Positions 26,804-36,415 of a stretch of 58,615 bases of DNA are shown here, one piece after another. Below the pieces are notes generated by a model. That model was not told the origin of the DNA. It searched no databases and was given only the letters and a program-made list of their open reading frames with translations. The stretch is taken from assembly GCF_019720895.1 (NCBI RefSeq), contig NZ_JAHKSH010000007.1, forward strand, positions 1-58,615, written 5' to 3'. The stretch's first letter is position 1. Each line of letters starts with the position of its first letter. Source of the stretch: Microbacterium salitolerans. Its GTDB lineage: Bacteria > Actinomycetota > Actinomycetes > Actinomycetales > Microbacteriaceae. The position numbers and the translations under genes were made by a program.

Positions 26804-26950
26804 GTGACAAGCTCATCTCTCGCAAAGCCACCTTCAGCGAACGAGCAGAGCGCCCGTCGCCGGCCGTTCTCGTGCAACGCAAGCCATGTCTCTGCCGTAG
26901 CCAACGGGCGATGGCATCACTGGCCAAAGCGGGTCGGGAGACAGCGATGA
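26804..26950 (+). CDS. Possible 48-aa leader peptide coupled to the helicase gene
   Basis: GTG 26804 has the best ribosome binding site in this part of the island (TAGGAGG, 7 bases upstream). It opens a 48-codon frame (VTSSSLAKPPSANEQS..) ending at TGA 26948-26950, overlapping the helicase ATG as ATGA. The peptide is basic and low in complexity and matches nothing I know. The signal-quality start and the 4-base overlap suggest that it is translated and couples to the helicase, perhaps as a control device. It could also be chance. Confidence 0.4.
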   Translation: MTSSSLAKPPSANEQSARRRPFSCNASHVSAVANGRWHHWPKRVGRQR

Positions 26951-29900
26951 GAACCGCATCCGTATGGGCGACGGAAAGCGCTGTCGGCAAGAACATCATC
27001 AGACAGTTGTTGGTTCCGGCCCACGACTCACTAATCCTCAGCGAAGACGAAACAGAGACCGCCCGCAGCCAATACGGCGAATGGCCCACGGCTTCACCAG
27101 ATCAGACTCAACCTGATGGCGGAATAGCTGCCGCACTACCGATCGACAAGGCCGAGGGCGTGATCGAATGGATCGGCGAGAGGGACCCGATCCCTGCAGA
27201 GAAGATCCTCGACTCCTTTGAGGGCGCGATAGGGTTCACCGCCTACGACCGACCACACAGCCTGCGCCGTCCACAGATCGGTGCTCTGCACTCCATCCTT
27301 GGCTACCAATCATCAGGCCTCACTGAGCCAGGAACCGTGGTCATGCCGACGGGGACCGGCAAGACAGAAACTATGCTCGCGTGGCTGGTCGCGCGACGCC
27401 CGGAACGAGTCCTCGTAATCGTTCCCTCGTCCGCGTTACGGGAGCAGCTCGCGTCGAAGTTCGAGACGCTCGGCATTCTTCAACAGGAAGGAATAGTCGG
27501 CCCAGGTGCGCTCAGACCACGAGTGGGACGAGTCTCTGGCCGATTCGACAGCGAAGAAGATGCCGCCAGCTTCGCAGCTGCCTGCAACGTTGTCATTGCG
27601 ACTCCCAGCGCTATCAACGCCTCAAGCGAATCGGTACGCCGGGCCTTCTTCGCGGGGTTCACGCATCTTCTGGTCGATGAAGCACACCACGCTCCAGCTC
27701 GCACCTGGACCGAAATCATCCGCGCCTTCGCTGACCGCCCTGTTCTTTTGTTCACTGCGACTCCCTATCGGCGTGACGGACGCACGCTGCCGGGACGTGT
27801 GATCTTCCGCTTTCCGCTACGAGAGGCGCAACGAGAGGGCTACTTCAGCAAAATCGACTTCACTGCCGTCCTCGATCTCGATGACGACGACGAGGCACTC
27901 GCTAAGGCCGCGATCGCCCGACTACGAAGTGACCTGGCCGCAGGACATGAACACCTCCTGCTAGCACGTGTCGACACGAAGTCGAGAGCTGACGAAGTCC
28001 ATGCGTTGTATTCGCGGCTAGCACCGGACCTCGCTCCGAAAGTGATCTATGACTCGCTTGGAGTAAGAGATCGAACCGCAGCTATACGAGCGATGCGCAA
28101 CCGTTCCAGCCGCGTGATCGTGTGCGTCGATATGCTCGGCGAGGGCTTCGATCTGCCGACACTTAAAGTCGGCGCGTTCCATGATGCGCACCAGTCTCTG
28201 AGCCCTATGGTCCAGCTCATCGGGCGGTTGGCAAGGACATCGTCTCCAGTTCCGATCGGCGAAGCGAGCGTCTTTATACGCCAAGACCCTAAACAAGCAC
28301 TCTCTCCACTCCGGTTCCTCCTCCGAGAAGACCCGGATTGGAACAAGGTCCTCAGTGACATCACCGAGCGTGCGACCGAACAAGCTGATGAACTCAGCGA
28401 CTTTGAAGCGTCGTTCATCGAGACACCGCCCGATGTTCCCGTCGGCCTCTTGGAGCCAAAAATGAGCGCGCGAGCGTTCAAGGCCACAAACTTGGATTGG
28501 GATCCACTCGCGGCGCGGCGCATTTATGGAGACAAAGTCTTGGACGGACTTGTCAGCGTCAACCAAGACAACAGCATCGCATGGTTCGTAATCGAATCGA
28601 TCACTGACCTTAGATGGGGCGATATTCCTTCCATCCGTGCCACTGACTACGCACTCATCGTCCTGTTCCTCGATCGGTCTCAGGGCCTACTCTATGTTCA
28701 CTCATCTGACACGAAGCACGGCCTGGATGACCTCGTGGAGGCGGTTCTTGGGCACGATCCCATACCAGTCAACGGATTTGACACGTTCAAGGTGTTCGCT
28801 GGACTCGACCGTCTCGTGCCAACGAACATTGGCCTACTAGACGCCCGGGATCGCGATAAGCGGTTCTCGATGCACGTCGGAAGCAACGTCGAGACAGCGC
28901 TGACGGAGGCAGAGCAGAGCAACAAGACCAACACCCACGTCGCTGCCAAGGCATTCCAGGACGGCGAACGAGTCACCATATCCGCGGCACTTTCGGGCAG
29001 ATTCTGGTCGATGAGGGCTGCATCCAACCTCGTTGAGTGGCGTCGTTGGTGTCACGACCGAGGTACGAAACTTCGCGATAGCTCCGTTGACGTCCGCTCT
29101 CTGTTCCGCGAGATGATCATCCCGATCGACGTGAAGGAAAGGCCTCCTCACCCGTTCCTGGCGGTCGAATGGCCGTGGGATCTGTATCTCGGGGCAGGTA
29201 CTTCGTCGCGCGTCGTGTACGACGGCTCGGGCGTTCTTCTTACCGACGCGGATTTGAGAGTGGACGACTACGGCACCGTCGGTCATCTTCTCTTCTCGGT
29301 AGTCACCCCAAACTGGGAACTCGCGTACGAAGGACGGTTCAGCGAGAGAGGTATTCACTACCGCGCAGTAGCCGACGATGCCACGGTCGAAGCCGGACGC
29401 GGGACCAGTTCACCACTGTCTACGTGGTTGAACAACCACAAGCCGACGCTGCTGCTCTCTGGTGATCGGCTGATTACGGGAGATGACCGGCTTCTTGAAC
29501 CGCGCACCGAACTCGCCCCATACCCCCGGGAGAACTTGCGCACTCTCGACTGGGCAGCAGGTGGCGTGAACATCACGGTCGAGTCGCAAGGCCGTGAGCG
29601 CAGACAAGACTCGATCCAGGCATTCATGGCCCGACACCTCTCGGAGAACCAGGCCTTCGATATCCTCATCGACGACGACCGATCTGGTGAGGCGGCCGAC
29701 CTCGTTGGGCTCCGAGTTGAGGGCGGGAATCTTCACGTCACCCTCGTGCATTGCAAGTATTCATCGAGACCAGAACCCGGATCGCGACTTGCCGATCTCT
29801 ACGAAGTGTGCGGGCAAGCGATGCGAGGAGCTCGGTGGCGAGACAAGGCCGCACTGCCGCTTCTCGAACACCTTGATCAGCGGGCCGGCGGATACGCACG

Positions 29901-30120
29901 CAGCTTCGGCGGTTCGGCTTTCGAGATCGGCGATCGAGAGGTGCTGTTCAAGGTCAGACAGCAAGCGCCGTTGCTGTTCCCACGCTTCACGACGATCATC
30001 GCCCAGCCTGGTCTGAGCATCGAGGCCGCAGGCGCCGAGCAGCTTCGACTCCTCGCGGGTGCCGCTTCATATGTTCAAGCGGTCACCAAAGGCGGATTCG
30101 AAGTGTATGGATCGCGATGA
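26947..30120 (+). CDS. SF2 DEAH-type helicase with C-terminal PD-(D/E)XK-like region
   Basis: About 1057 aa from ATG 26947; ATGs at 26872 and 26911 are in frame. Motifs: Walker A MPTGTGKTE (133-141), DEAH (244-247) in LLVDEAHHAP, SAT-type FTATPYRRDG (from 269), and motif VI QLIGRLAR (423-430). A middle region of about 450 aa is unassigned. Near the C-terminus, GEAADLVGLRV (about 914-924) and TLVHCKYSS (about 932-940), followed by RLADLYEVCGQAMR, look like a PD-(D/E)XK nuclease core with Asp918 and Lys937, the usual Glu being replaced by His935. This is a helicase plus putative nuclease, typical of DNA-targeting defence proteins. It overlaps the next gene by 4 bases. Confidence 0.9.
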   Translation: MRTASVWATESAVGKNIIRQLLVPAHDSLILSEDETETARSQYGEWPTASPDQTQPDGGIAAALPIDKAEGVIEWIGERDPIPAEKILDSFEGAIGFTAYDRPHSLRRPQIGALHSILGYQSSGLTEPGTVVMPTGTGKTETMLAWLVARRPERVLVIVPSSALREQLASKFETLGILQQEGIVGPGALRPRVGRVSGRFDSEEDAASFAAACNVVIATPSAINASSESVRRAFFAGFTHLLVDEAHHAPARTWTEIIRAFADRPVLLFTATPYRRDGRTLPGRVIFRFPLREAQREGYFSKIDFTAVLDLDDDDEALAKAAIARLRSDLAAGHEHLLLARVDTKSRADEVHALYSRLAPDLAPKVIYDSLGVRDRTAAIRAMRNRSSRVIVCVDMLGEGFDLPTLKVGAFHDAHQSLSPMVQLIGRLARTSSPVPIGEASVFIRQDPKQALSPLRFLLREDPDWNKVLSDITERATEQADELSDFEASFIETPPDVPVGLLEPKMSARAFKATNLDWDPLAARRIYGDKVLDGLVSVNQDNSIAWFVIESITDLRWGDIPSIRATDYALIVLFLDRSQGLLYVHSSDTKHGLDDLVEAVLGHDPIPVNGFDTFKVFAGLDRLVPTNIGLLDARDRDKRFSMHVGSNVETALTEAEQSNKTNTHVAAKAFQDGERVTISAALSGRFWSMRAASNLVEWRRWCHDRGTKLRDSSVDVRSLFREMIIPIDVKERPPHPFLAVEWPWDLYLGAGTSSRVVYDGSGVLLTDADLRVDDYGTVGHLLFSVVTPNWELAYEGRFSERGIHYRAVADDATVEAGRGTSSPLSTWLNNHKPTLLLSGDRLITGDDRLLEPRTELAPYPRENLRTLDWAAGGVNITVESQGRERRQDSIQAFMARHLSENQAFDILIDDDRSGEAADLVGLRVEGGNLHVTLVHCKYSSRPEPGSRLADLYEVCGQAMRGARWRDKAALPLLEHLDQRAGGYARSFGGSAFEIGDREVLFKVRQQAPLLFPRFTTIIAQPGLSIEAAGAEQLRLLAGAASYVQAVTKGGFEVYGSR

Positions 30121-30380
30121 GACTTCGAGGCTCTCAACGGATTGCCGTAGGAGAAGGGCTTTCGACAAGTTCTTCGTTGTCAACAGGCGACGTATGGTAC
30201 GACGCCCGCTACGAGGAAACGCGTACGCCGATCCGTTCTCTCGATTTGGTGCGCCCCGAAGGCGGGAAAATTTGTCGAGTTCGCCGATGGTTGGTGGTCA
30301 TCGCTCGTGAGGGATCGTGGTTGGGTAAAGCCGTCGGCAACTTGTTCGACCGGGGAGAGCTAGAGCATGGGTGCCGATGA
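30117..30380 (+). CDS. Small protein (87 aa) linking helicase and NTPase genes
   Basis: ATG 30117 overlaps the helicase stop (ATGA), and the stop at 30380 overlaps the next gene by 14 bases, so the frame is tightly held in the operon. The protein starts MRLRGSQRIAVGEGLSTSSS, carries a RRWLVVIAREGSWLGKAVGN segment that could be one amphipathic or membrane-associated helix, and ends in a charged tail. I find no known motif. The double overlap is the main evidence that it is real and works with its neighbours. Confidence 0.65.
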   Translation: MRLRGSQRIAVGEGLSTSSSLSTGDVWYDARYEETRTPIRSLDLVRPEGGKICRVRRWLVVIAREGSWLGKAVGNLFDRGELEHGCR

Positions 30381-33300
30381 CGTGAACGCGCGCGAGAAGG
30401 AGATCGCGGTCGTCAATCCTTACGCCGGTGGTGGTGGTGGGACTGTCCTTGCTCACCGAATCGCAACTAGCTACCTCGCCGACGTGCTGCTGGGGGCGGG
30501 GCGACCTGAGACTGACGAGCTTCCTGTCGTCAGAGTCGCGTTCCAGACGAGTCCAACCGACCCCGTCGATGATCTACGGGTAGAGGCCGAACGCAATGGA
30601 GAAACGGTCGTCGTCCATATCGCGGCTCGACGTGCCCCCCAGTTCACCCGCAGCCATTCGAAGACCGCCAAGCTGGTCAGAACCCTCATTGATCAGGTCG
30701 AGAGGTTGGGGGAGGACGAGCGTGCATACGTCGCGGTCGCCGTCGCAACGGTGGCCTCTTCGACGAAGGAAGTTCAGCTCCTCGCTTCCCTTGCACGAAA
30801 TAGTGCGACCGAGGCAGACTTCTACTCACAGGTCCACACGCCCGAGCGACACTCTGGCTATGCAAAGCGATATGAAAACCTGACCCAGCTAGTAGCGCAG
30901 GCGCGGTCGAGAGCTTCTGCCGACGAACTTCGGGGAATCGTCTGGTCACTCCTCAACCGCCTATGGATATTGAGTTTTTGCGTCGAGTCCGACGACGAAA
31001 CTGACTGGGTAGAAATCGGAAACCGGCTCAATCCGCTCGCCCGGCACGGACAGAAGGGGACCGATGTCCGCGATGCCCTATACTCGGCCGGCTCTACTCA
31101 GTTTGATCAGCAAGGCACTGTAGTTGACCGTGCCTTGCTCCGACGCAAGTTCCACTCTGTTCTCGCAGCAGACGCCGGCCGATCTAAGGATGCGTGGGCG
31201 CAGCTCAGCCTGGAACAGGAATCCGCAAGGGTTGCCGTTCGCCACGATCTGGCAGACGGAACCCAACTGCCACGAGCGAAGCTACAGGCGGACATTCAGG
31301 CCGCGATCGCTCACGCAGGCAAGACACATGGTGCGCTCCTAGTTACAGGTGAATCCGGGATAGGCAAGAGCGCGGTGACCCTCTCGTCGGCAGCAGCGCT
31401 GGCGGACAGCAACAGCGATTTTCAGTGCGTAGTGCTCAATTTGCGACGGACCCGCGACAGCGTTGCGGTACTGTCGGCGGATCTCGGAATGTCTCTTACT
31501 GACGTACTCGGGGAGATGTCTGCACCTGATCGCGTCCTCATCATTGACGCCGCCGATGCCGCCAATGAAGGGCGTGCACCACTCCTCCGAGAACTTGCGG
31601 CAGCGACACATGCAGCAGGAGTCGGAATCGTGCTCGTCGCCGCCGACACGGCGGTCAGCGAAGCCTCCAACACGCTCCACGGCATATACCCCGACCCACA
31701 GCGATTCGAAGTGCCTGGACTCGATGACAACGAGCTTCGCGCCGTGGGAACCAAGGTGCCAGCGATCGCAGGTGCCCTGCGGAACATCCCCACCAAATCG
31801 CTGTTTCGGCGACTGGCGATCATTGACCTCTTGGCGCGTACCGGTTCCGCAGTCACCAAGCCGCTGGCCGACTGGGACTGTCTCGAGCTGATTTGGCAGG
31901 ACCTCATAGGCCGTGCAGTGGGTCAAAGCTCGGCGGCAGCGAGAACCGCAACTCTCTTGTCAATGAGCGAGTCAGCACTCGGCCTTCCGAACCCCGAAAA
32001 GGCCTACTCAGGCGCCGACTACGCAGCGCTCGACTCTCTCCGGGCAGATCGGCTGGTCGCGCCAGCGAATCTAAGAAGGCCCGCGCCGGAGTTTGCCCAT
32101 GACGAGGTCCGTCGCTTCGCAACCGCTGTCTGTCTAGTGCAGGCCCCTTCCCTGAGCGGAACTCTGAAGACATCCGGACCAGCGCGATGGTCGATGTCTG
32201 CCGCGAAGCTCGCATGCGAGGGCAGGCTCTCTGGCGCAAACGATCCCCATGCTGAACTCGCGATACAGATCGCCGATTTTGACGCTCTTGGAGAGGAAGC
32301 CAGCGTCCGCTGGAAGGACGTGCCGCTCGAAGCGGTACTTGAGATGCCGAACTCCTATGCTCTTCTCCGCCGCATGATCGACGAATCCGGCACAGATACG
32401 CAGAACGTTCTCGCGAACATTGTCCGAGTCGTTTCGCTGCATCAGCGACATGACAACATGATCGACGTCCTACGAGGTGAGCCGGTTGTGCGCTTGCTCG
32501 TTGAGGAAACAGAGCAACTGTGGCACCGTGATAACGAGACCTACCGTTTGGTGTCAGACTGGCTCAAATCCTCCCTACTGGAACAGTTGTCTGCCGGCAA
32601 CTCCACTCGTCTCGCGCTTCGCAGAGTCCTGCTCGACCATTGGCATAAGCATTACCCGCAGGCTGACCGGTCGAGCGCGGCACAGGAGCTTGAAGGCGAC
32701 GCTGTGTTTAACGTCTTCCAAGGTCATACAACAATGAGAAGGCGCCGGAGCAAGCTGAACTGGCAGATCACCGAAGAGCGCTTCGTTGAGCTGCTGGCTC
32801 TCCTTGGCCCTGACATCAACGACGAAACACGTGCATGCCTCCTGGAGGTAGCAGCCGAGTCCCCATCGCGCCTTCAACCCGCTGTCGACTTCTCCTGGAG
32901 TGCCTGGGGGCTTGGGATGCACGATCCTCAGCTTCTCCTCACCCTCACTGAGTCCTACTACATCGATCACGAGGGCAGTGGCGGGTGGAGACACTGGGAC
33001 GGCATTCGCGACCACCAACGGCACGGCTCTTACAAACTCAGCAACCACATGTATGGCCCGTTTTGGGTCCTGACTCGGTTCTGCTCACACGTGGATTGGA
33101 TTCCAGTGGTGAACAGAATGCTCAACCATGCAGCGAACATCCGGTGCCGGACAGAGGATGGATCAGGATCGATCGATCCCGGTTCGAAGGTGACACTAGC
33201 GATCGACGGCACCGAACGAACCTACGTCGGCGACGGCAACGTATGGGGCTGGTACCGCGGCAACACAAACGGACCATACCCATGCATGAGTGCACTACAG

Positions 33301-35349
33301 GCAGTGGAACGATGGGTGGACCACTCGATCCGCGATGGCGCAGCTATTGGTGATGTTGCAACCGCATTGCTGAGCGGATGCGAAAACCTTGCAATTCCCG
33401 CGCTCCTCCTGGGGGTCACCATTCGTCACTTGGGTGACGACGCTACGGTACTCGATCGATACCTCGTGGAACCTCTTGTCTGGCAGCTTGACCTGAGCCG
33501 CGCCACTCACGAAGCCGTTGGAATCATGCTGGCGGCTGATGATGGAATCATCAATCCGGAACGGCGCAAGTGGCAACTGCGCGATGTCGCTGCTTTTCTT
33601 GTGTTGAACGCCGGTGCGGAACGCCGTTCAGAACTAAGGGACCTGGGTCAGCATCTCATAGCGAACTCCGATCGTGCCGGTATCGGTGAGTCAACCGTCA
33701 TCCGTTGGGCGGCGACACTTGATGCGGACAATATGGAGACTGAGCCTATAGAGGGCGGCCTTCTTGTCTCGTTCAACGAGCCGAAGGCTATTGAAGAAGA
33801 GCTTGCTCCGCTACGAGCTGACCTCGGTCGCGGCAGCCTCCTAATCGGGCTTCAGAACAAGTACTGGATTCCTGCACGGGAGCAGAAGGACGGCTGGGAG
33901 CCGCCAACGCCGGGTGAGATTGCGGAGGACCTATCAGAGGTCAAAGATCTGTATGAAAATCCACCCGAGTTCGCCGCATACGACCTTCCCCTCGTAGTCG
34001 CCCACGTCTCAGCCGCAGCAGTGCGCAGCGCAGCGGCTGGCAACATTGAAGCGTTCGGTGTGAACGCGTCCTTCGCGATCAATTGCACCCTCGGCATTCT
34101 CCGGGCGTACGCGGATGCGTCAACAAACGACGTCGACGCGCTTGAGTACGAGGACGACATAGGGACCCGAGGTGCAGCGGCATCAGCGGTGCCGTATCTG
34201 CTGCTCTCCGAGCTGACTGAACAACTCGCAATCGCAGGCGTCATCATGGACGATATCGAGACAACAGTGGCGACATTCGGCCAACTCGCGGCGACCGACA
34301 CTTGCCTCAGTTTCGCACGCTCTTGCGATGCCATCTGGGATCATCCTTGCTCCGGAAGCCCCTGTATCCATACGACTGCCTACAAGTGGGTGCTCGATCT
34401 CGCTGCGCTCTGCGAAGTGCCTGACTTTGACGACGAGCTTCAAGAGCCGCTGCCTAGGGAGCCCATCACGGAGAACATCGCAGATCGGGTTTCCGCTGTT
34501 GAACCAGGAAGGCTCGACACCTCACGCTTGAGTGCGACGATTCGTGCCGCTGGACACGCCGCCATCTCGAAGGCGTGCATCGCGAAGAGCGCTCAGAGCG
34601 ATCTCAAGAGGCTTCTGCAGGCTCAAGCGATCGCGATGGTCGTCCAGGAGACGTCCGAAGGCGTCCACTTCATTGACGACCATGGCGCTGAGACTGTGAG
34701 CGCAGCCCGAGCATTACTCCAGAACAGATCACTTTCAGACGAGAATCTGTTGCTCTCGTACGTAACAACGCTGATGCCTGCCAGTCAAGTCTTCAGTGCG
34801 TTTCTGCGGGATCTGGCAGCCGTGGGAACCGAGAGCCAAGAACTTGCTGATTCAGCTAAAGAGCTGTGGCCCACCTTGTTGGGGCACGTGCTAAACGAAC
34901 TAGACGCGAACAAAGACCTCTATGGGCGAGACGATACCTTCGGCGGCTATGCCCTTGGACATCTTCTGCCAAGCCATCCGCTCTCAGCCCGGGGCCTGCA
35001 CGAAGAGTTCGGACGTTCGACTTTCGATTGGGTGCATCCTGAAGTACTGGTGGAGTTCATTCCTCGGTGGCTGCCGCACGCCGCAGGCAGAATGCCAGCG
35101 CTACTTGATCTTGTCCGTTTTCTGCGTCGACTCCCCATAGACACCCAACTCGGCGAAGGTCTGAACTGGCTGAGCGATATGTGCTTCTCGCGGCCGGATC
35201 GTCAGATCACTTCCTCCGAGGTGCTTGAGGAGTGGCTGGTAAAGGTCAAACACGAAGTTGACGTGCGAGGAAACAGCGCTAGCTGGCTCAACTTCGTCGA
35301 CCGTCTCGTGTACGCGGGAAACACGGCGCTTGCAGGGTTCTCGCGTTGA
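30367..35349 (+). CDS. Giant P-loop NTPase (1660 aa), putative defence sensor
   Basis: ATG 30367 follows GGGGAGAG at 30353-30360. Residues 1-100 have a Gly-rich start (NPYAGGGGGTVLAHRIATSY) and a strand pattern DPVDDLRVEAERNGETVVVH then IAARRAP, which looks like a restriction-endonuclease fold whose catalytic Lys is replaced. Walker A is GESGIGKS (328-335) and Walker B is RVLIIDAADA (from 389), with a downstream FAHDEVRRFA typical of STAND/AAA-like NTPases. The last 1000 residues are mostly helical, like an alpha-solenoid sensor. I recognise no named family. Together with the helicase and the 87-aa protein it probably forms a phage- or plasmid-defence complex; this is inference from architecture and location. 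Confidence 0.85.
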   Translation: MGADDVNAREKEIAVVNPYAGGGGGTVLAHRIATSYLADVLLGAGRPETDELPVVRVAFQTSPTDPVDDLRVEAERNGETVVVHIAARRAPQFTRSHSKTAKLVRTLIDQVERLGEDERAYVAVAVATVASSTKEVQLLASLARNSATEADFYSQVHTPERHSGYAKRYENLTQLVAQARSRASADELRGIVWSLLNRLWILSFCVESDDETDWVEIGNRLNPLARHGQKGTDVRDALYSAGSTQFDQQGTVVDRALLRRKFHSVLAADAGRSKDAWAQLSLEQESARVAVRHDLADGTQLPRAKLQADIQAAIAHAGKTHGALLVTGESGIGKSAVTLSSAAALADSNSDFQCVVLNLRRTRDSVAVLSADLGMSLTDVLGEMSAPDRVLIIDAADAANEGRAPLLRELAAATHAAGVGIVLVAADTAVSEASNTLHGIYPDPQRFEVPGLDDNELRAVGTKVPAIAGALRNIPTKSLFRRLAIIDLLARTGSAVTKPLADWDCLELIWQDLIGRAVGQSSAAARTATLLSMSESALGLPNPEKAYSGADYAALDSLRADRLVAPANLRRPAPEFAHDEVRRFATAVCLVQAPSLSGTLKTSGPARWSMSAAKLACEGRLSGANDPHAELAIQIADFDALGEEASVRWKDVPLEAVLEMPNSYALLRRMIDESGTDTQNVLANIVRVVSLHQRHDNMIDVLRGEPVVRLLVEETEQLWHRDNETYRLVSDWLKSSLLEQLSAGNSTRLALRRVLLDHWHKHYPQADRSSAAQELEGDAVFNVFQGHTTMRRRRSKLNWQITEERFVELLALLGPDINDETRACLLEVAAESPSRLQPAVDFSWSAWGLGMHDPQLLLTLTESYYIDHEGSGGWRHWDGIRDHQRHGSYKLSNHMYGPFWVLTRFCSHVDWIPVVNRMLNHAANIRCRTEDGSGSIDPGSKVTLAIDGTERTYVGDGNVWGWYRGNTNGPYPCMSALQAVERWVDHSIRDGAAIGDVATALLSGCENLAIPALLLGVTIRHLGDDATVLDRYLVEPLVWQLDLSRATHEAVGIMLAADDGIINPERRKWQLRDVAAFLVLNAGAERRSELRDLGQHLIANSDRAGIGESTVIRWAATLDADNMETEPIEGGLLVSFNEPKAIEEELAPLRADLGRGSLLIGLQNKYWIPAREQKDGWEPPTPGEIAEDLSEVKDLYENPPEFAAYDLPLVVAHVSAAAVRSAAAGNIEAFGVNASFAINCTLGILRAYADASTNDVDALEYEDDIGTRGAAASAVPYLLLSELTEQLAIAGVIMDDIETTVATFGQLAATDTCLSFARSCDAIWDHPCSGSPCIHTTAYKWVLDLAALCEVPDFDDELQEPLPREPITENIADRVSAVEPGRLDTSRLSATIRAAGHAAISKACIAKSAQSDLKRLLQAQAIAMVVQETSEGVHFIDDHGAETVSAARALLQNRSLSDENLLLSYVTTLMPASQVFSAFLRDLAAVGTESQELADSAKELWPTLLGHVLNELDANKDLYGRDDTFGGYALGHLLPSHPLSARGLHEEFGRSTFDWVHPEVLVEFIPRWLPHAAGRMPALLDLVRFLRRLPIDTQLGEGLNWLSDMCFSRPDRQITSSEVLEEWLVKVKHEVDVRGNSASWLNFVDRLVYAGNTALAGFSR

Positions 35350-35468
35350 ATGTCGCGACAGAGCGGCTGCTGTGGTGCGGGCGCTGATGGGCGAGCCTTC
35401 GGTGCCGTTATTCATGCCTGTGAAAGTCTCCCGGCGGGGTCCTTCACGGTGCTTCTGCCTCTGTGGAG

Positions 35469-35979
35469 TCATAGATCGCGCCCACGACCACGACCTGTGT
35501 TTCCTCCTGGGGCGTTCGGCGCGATGAGCAGGGGCCCCAGCGCATCTAGGGTTCGTAGTCCCGCGGCGGCAAGTTCCGCGGCCTGCGCGCAGGCGATCTG
35601 GAAATGCTGTTCATCGCGCCAACGCGGCGCATCCGTCCAAGTCACACGCCGCTCGTCCTGGTCGTCGAGAGAGTGCGCGTTCCAGATGGCTAGTGGGCCG
35701 AAGTGACTGTATTCAGAGAGTTGGCGGTAGACCGGTTCAAGTTGCCCCGCGTCGTCACGAACAGCATGAAACATTGCCTGAAAGCTCTTCTTCGCCGGTC
35801 GGCTATCCCCAGGACCTTCCATAAGGAATTTTGCGTAGCCGGGGTTTCGGAGAACGTAGAGGCCGATGGTGATGGTTGTTCACGATCTCTCGTGTAACCC
35901 CCTCGTGGAGTCCCCGCATACGTGAGACGAACGACCCGAACAGCATGAACTCCGCGGTGAGTGTAGTTTGCTTCGACAT
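35469..35979 (-). pseudogene. Frameshifted gene for an unknown protein (about 170 aa)
   Basis: On the minus strand one frame starts at ATG 35979 (MSKQTTLTAEFMLFGSFVSR ..) and reads through EIVNNHHH. The sequence continues sensibly only in the next frame as ITIGLYVLRNPGYAKFLMEG and on to a stop at 35469. The total is 511 bases, one more than a multiple of three, which points to a single-base insertion near 35866-35876. VYRQLSEYSHFGPLAIWN resembles helical HEPN/DUF5677-type proteins, but I cannot assign it. It lies convergent to the giant NTPase and next to the SEC-C gene. Confidence 0.6.
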
Positions 35980-36096
35980 GTGCCTCTTAGCCACCGCCGT
36001 ATACCCCTGCGGGCAGCCATGAGACGCCCGAGAAATCGCGTTCTCGCGATTGTCCATTCCTGACAGGTCTAGGAGTTGCGGGCCTGACTTAGCCAT

Positions 36097-36415
36097 AGCT
36101 AGAGCCTGCTACCAACGGCACGGATTTGATGTACTTGAGCGGCTCGGCTCTGTCACGACTTGCTCGGTGGCCTTGGGACACACGAACCAGTGGGCGCGGT
36201 CGTGTCTGCCATCGCTGGACGCACGGCTTCTGGCGGATATGAAGACTCGCCGGCGGAGGCCTGACGGTCGAAGGCACCGAACCACACGTCGATGAGGTTC
36301 GCCCAGAAGGGGTGGGTCCTAGTGAGGTGAGCCTTGAACCGTCCGAGGGCCCTTCTCGTGCCTGGTTGGTGTGCCGGAGAGTTCCCATCACCTATGAAGC
36401 ATCCGCCGCTCGAAT
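36097..36415. other. Gap without a recognisable gene
   Basis: 319 bases between the frameshifted gene and the SEC-C gene. Short open frames exist on both strands, but none has a ribosome binding site or a recognisable sequence. GC is lower than in the host chromosome. I see no convincing hairpin or promoter. Confidence 0.5.
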
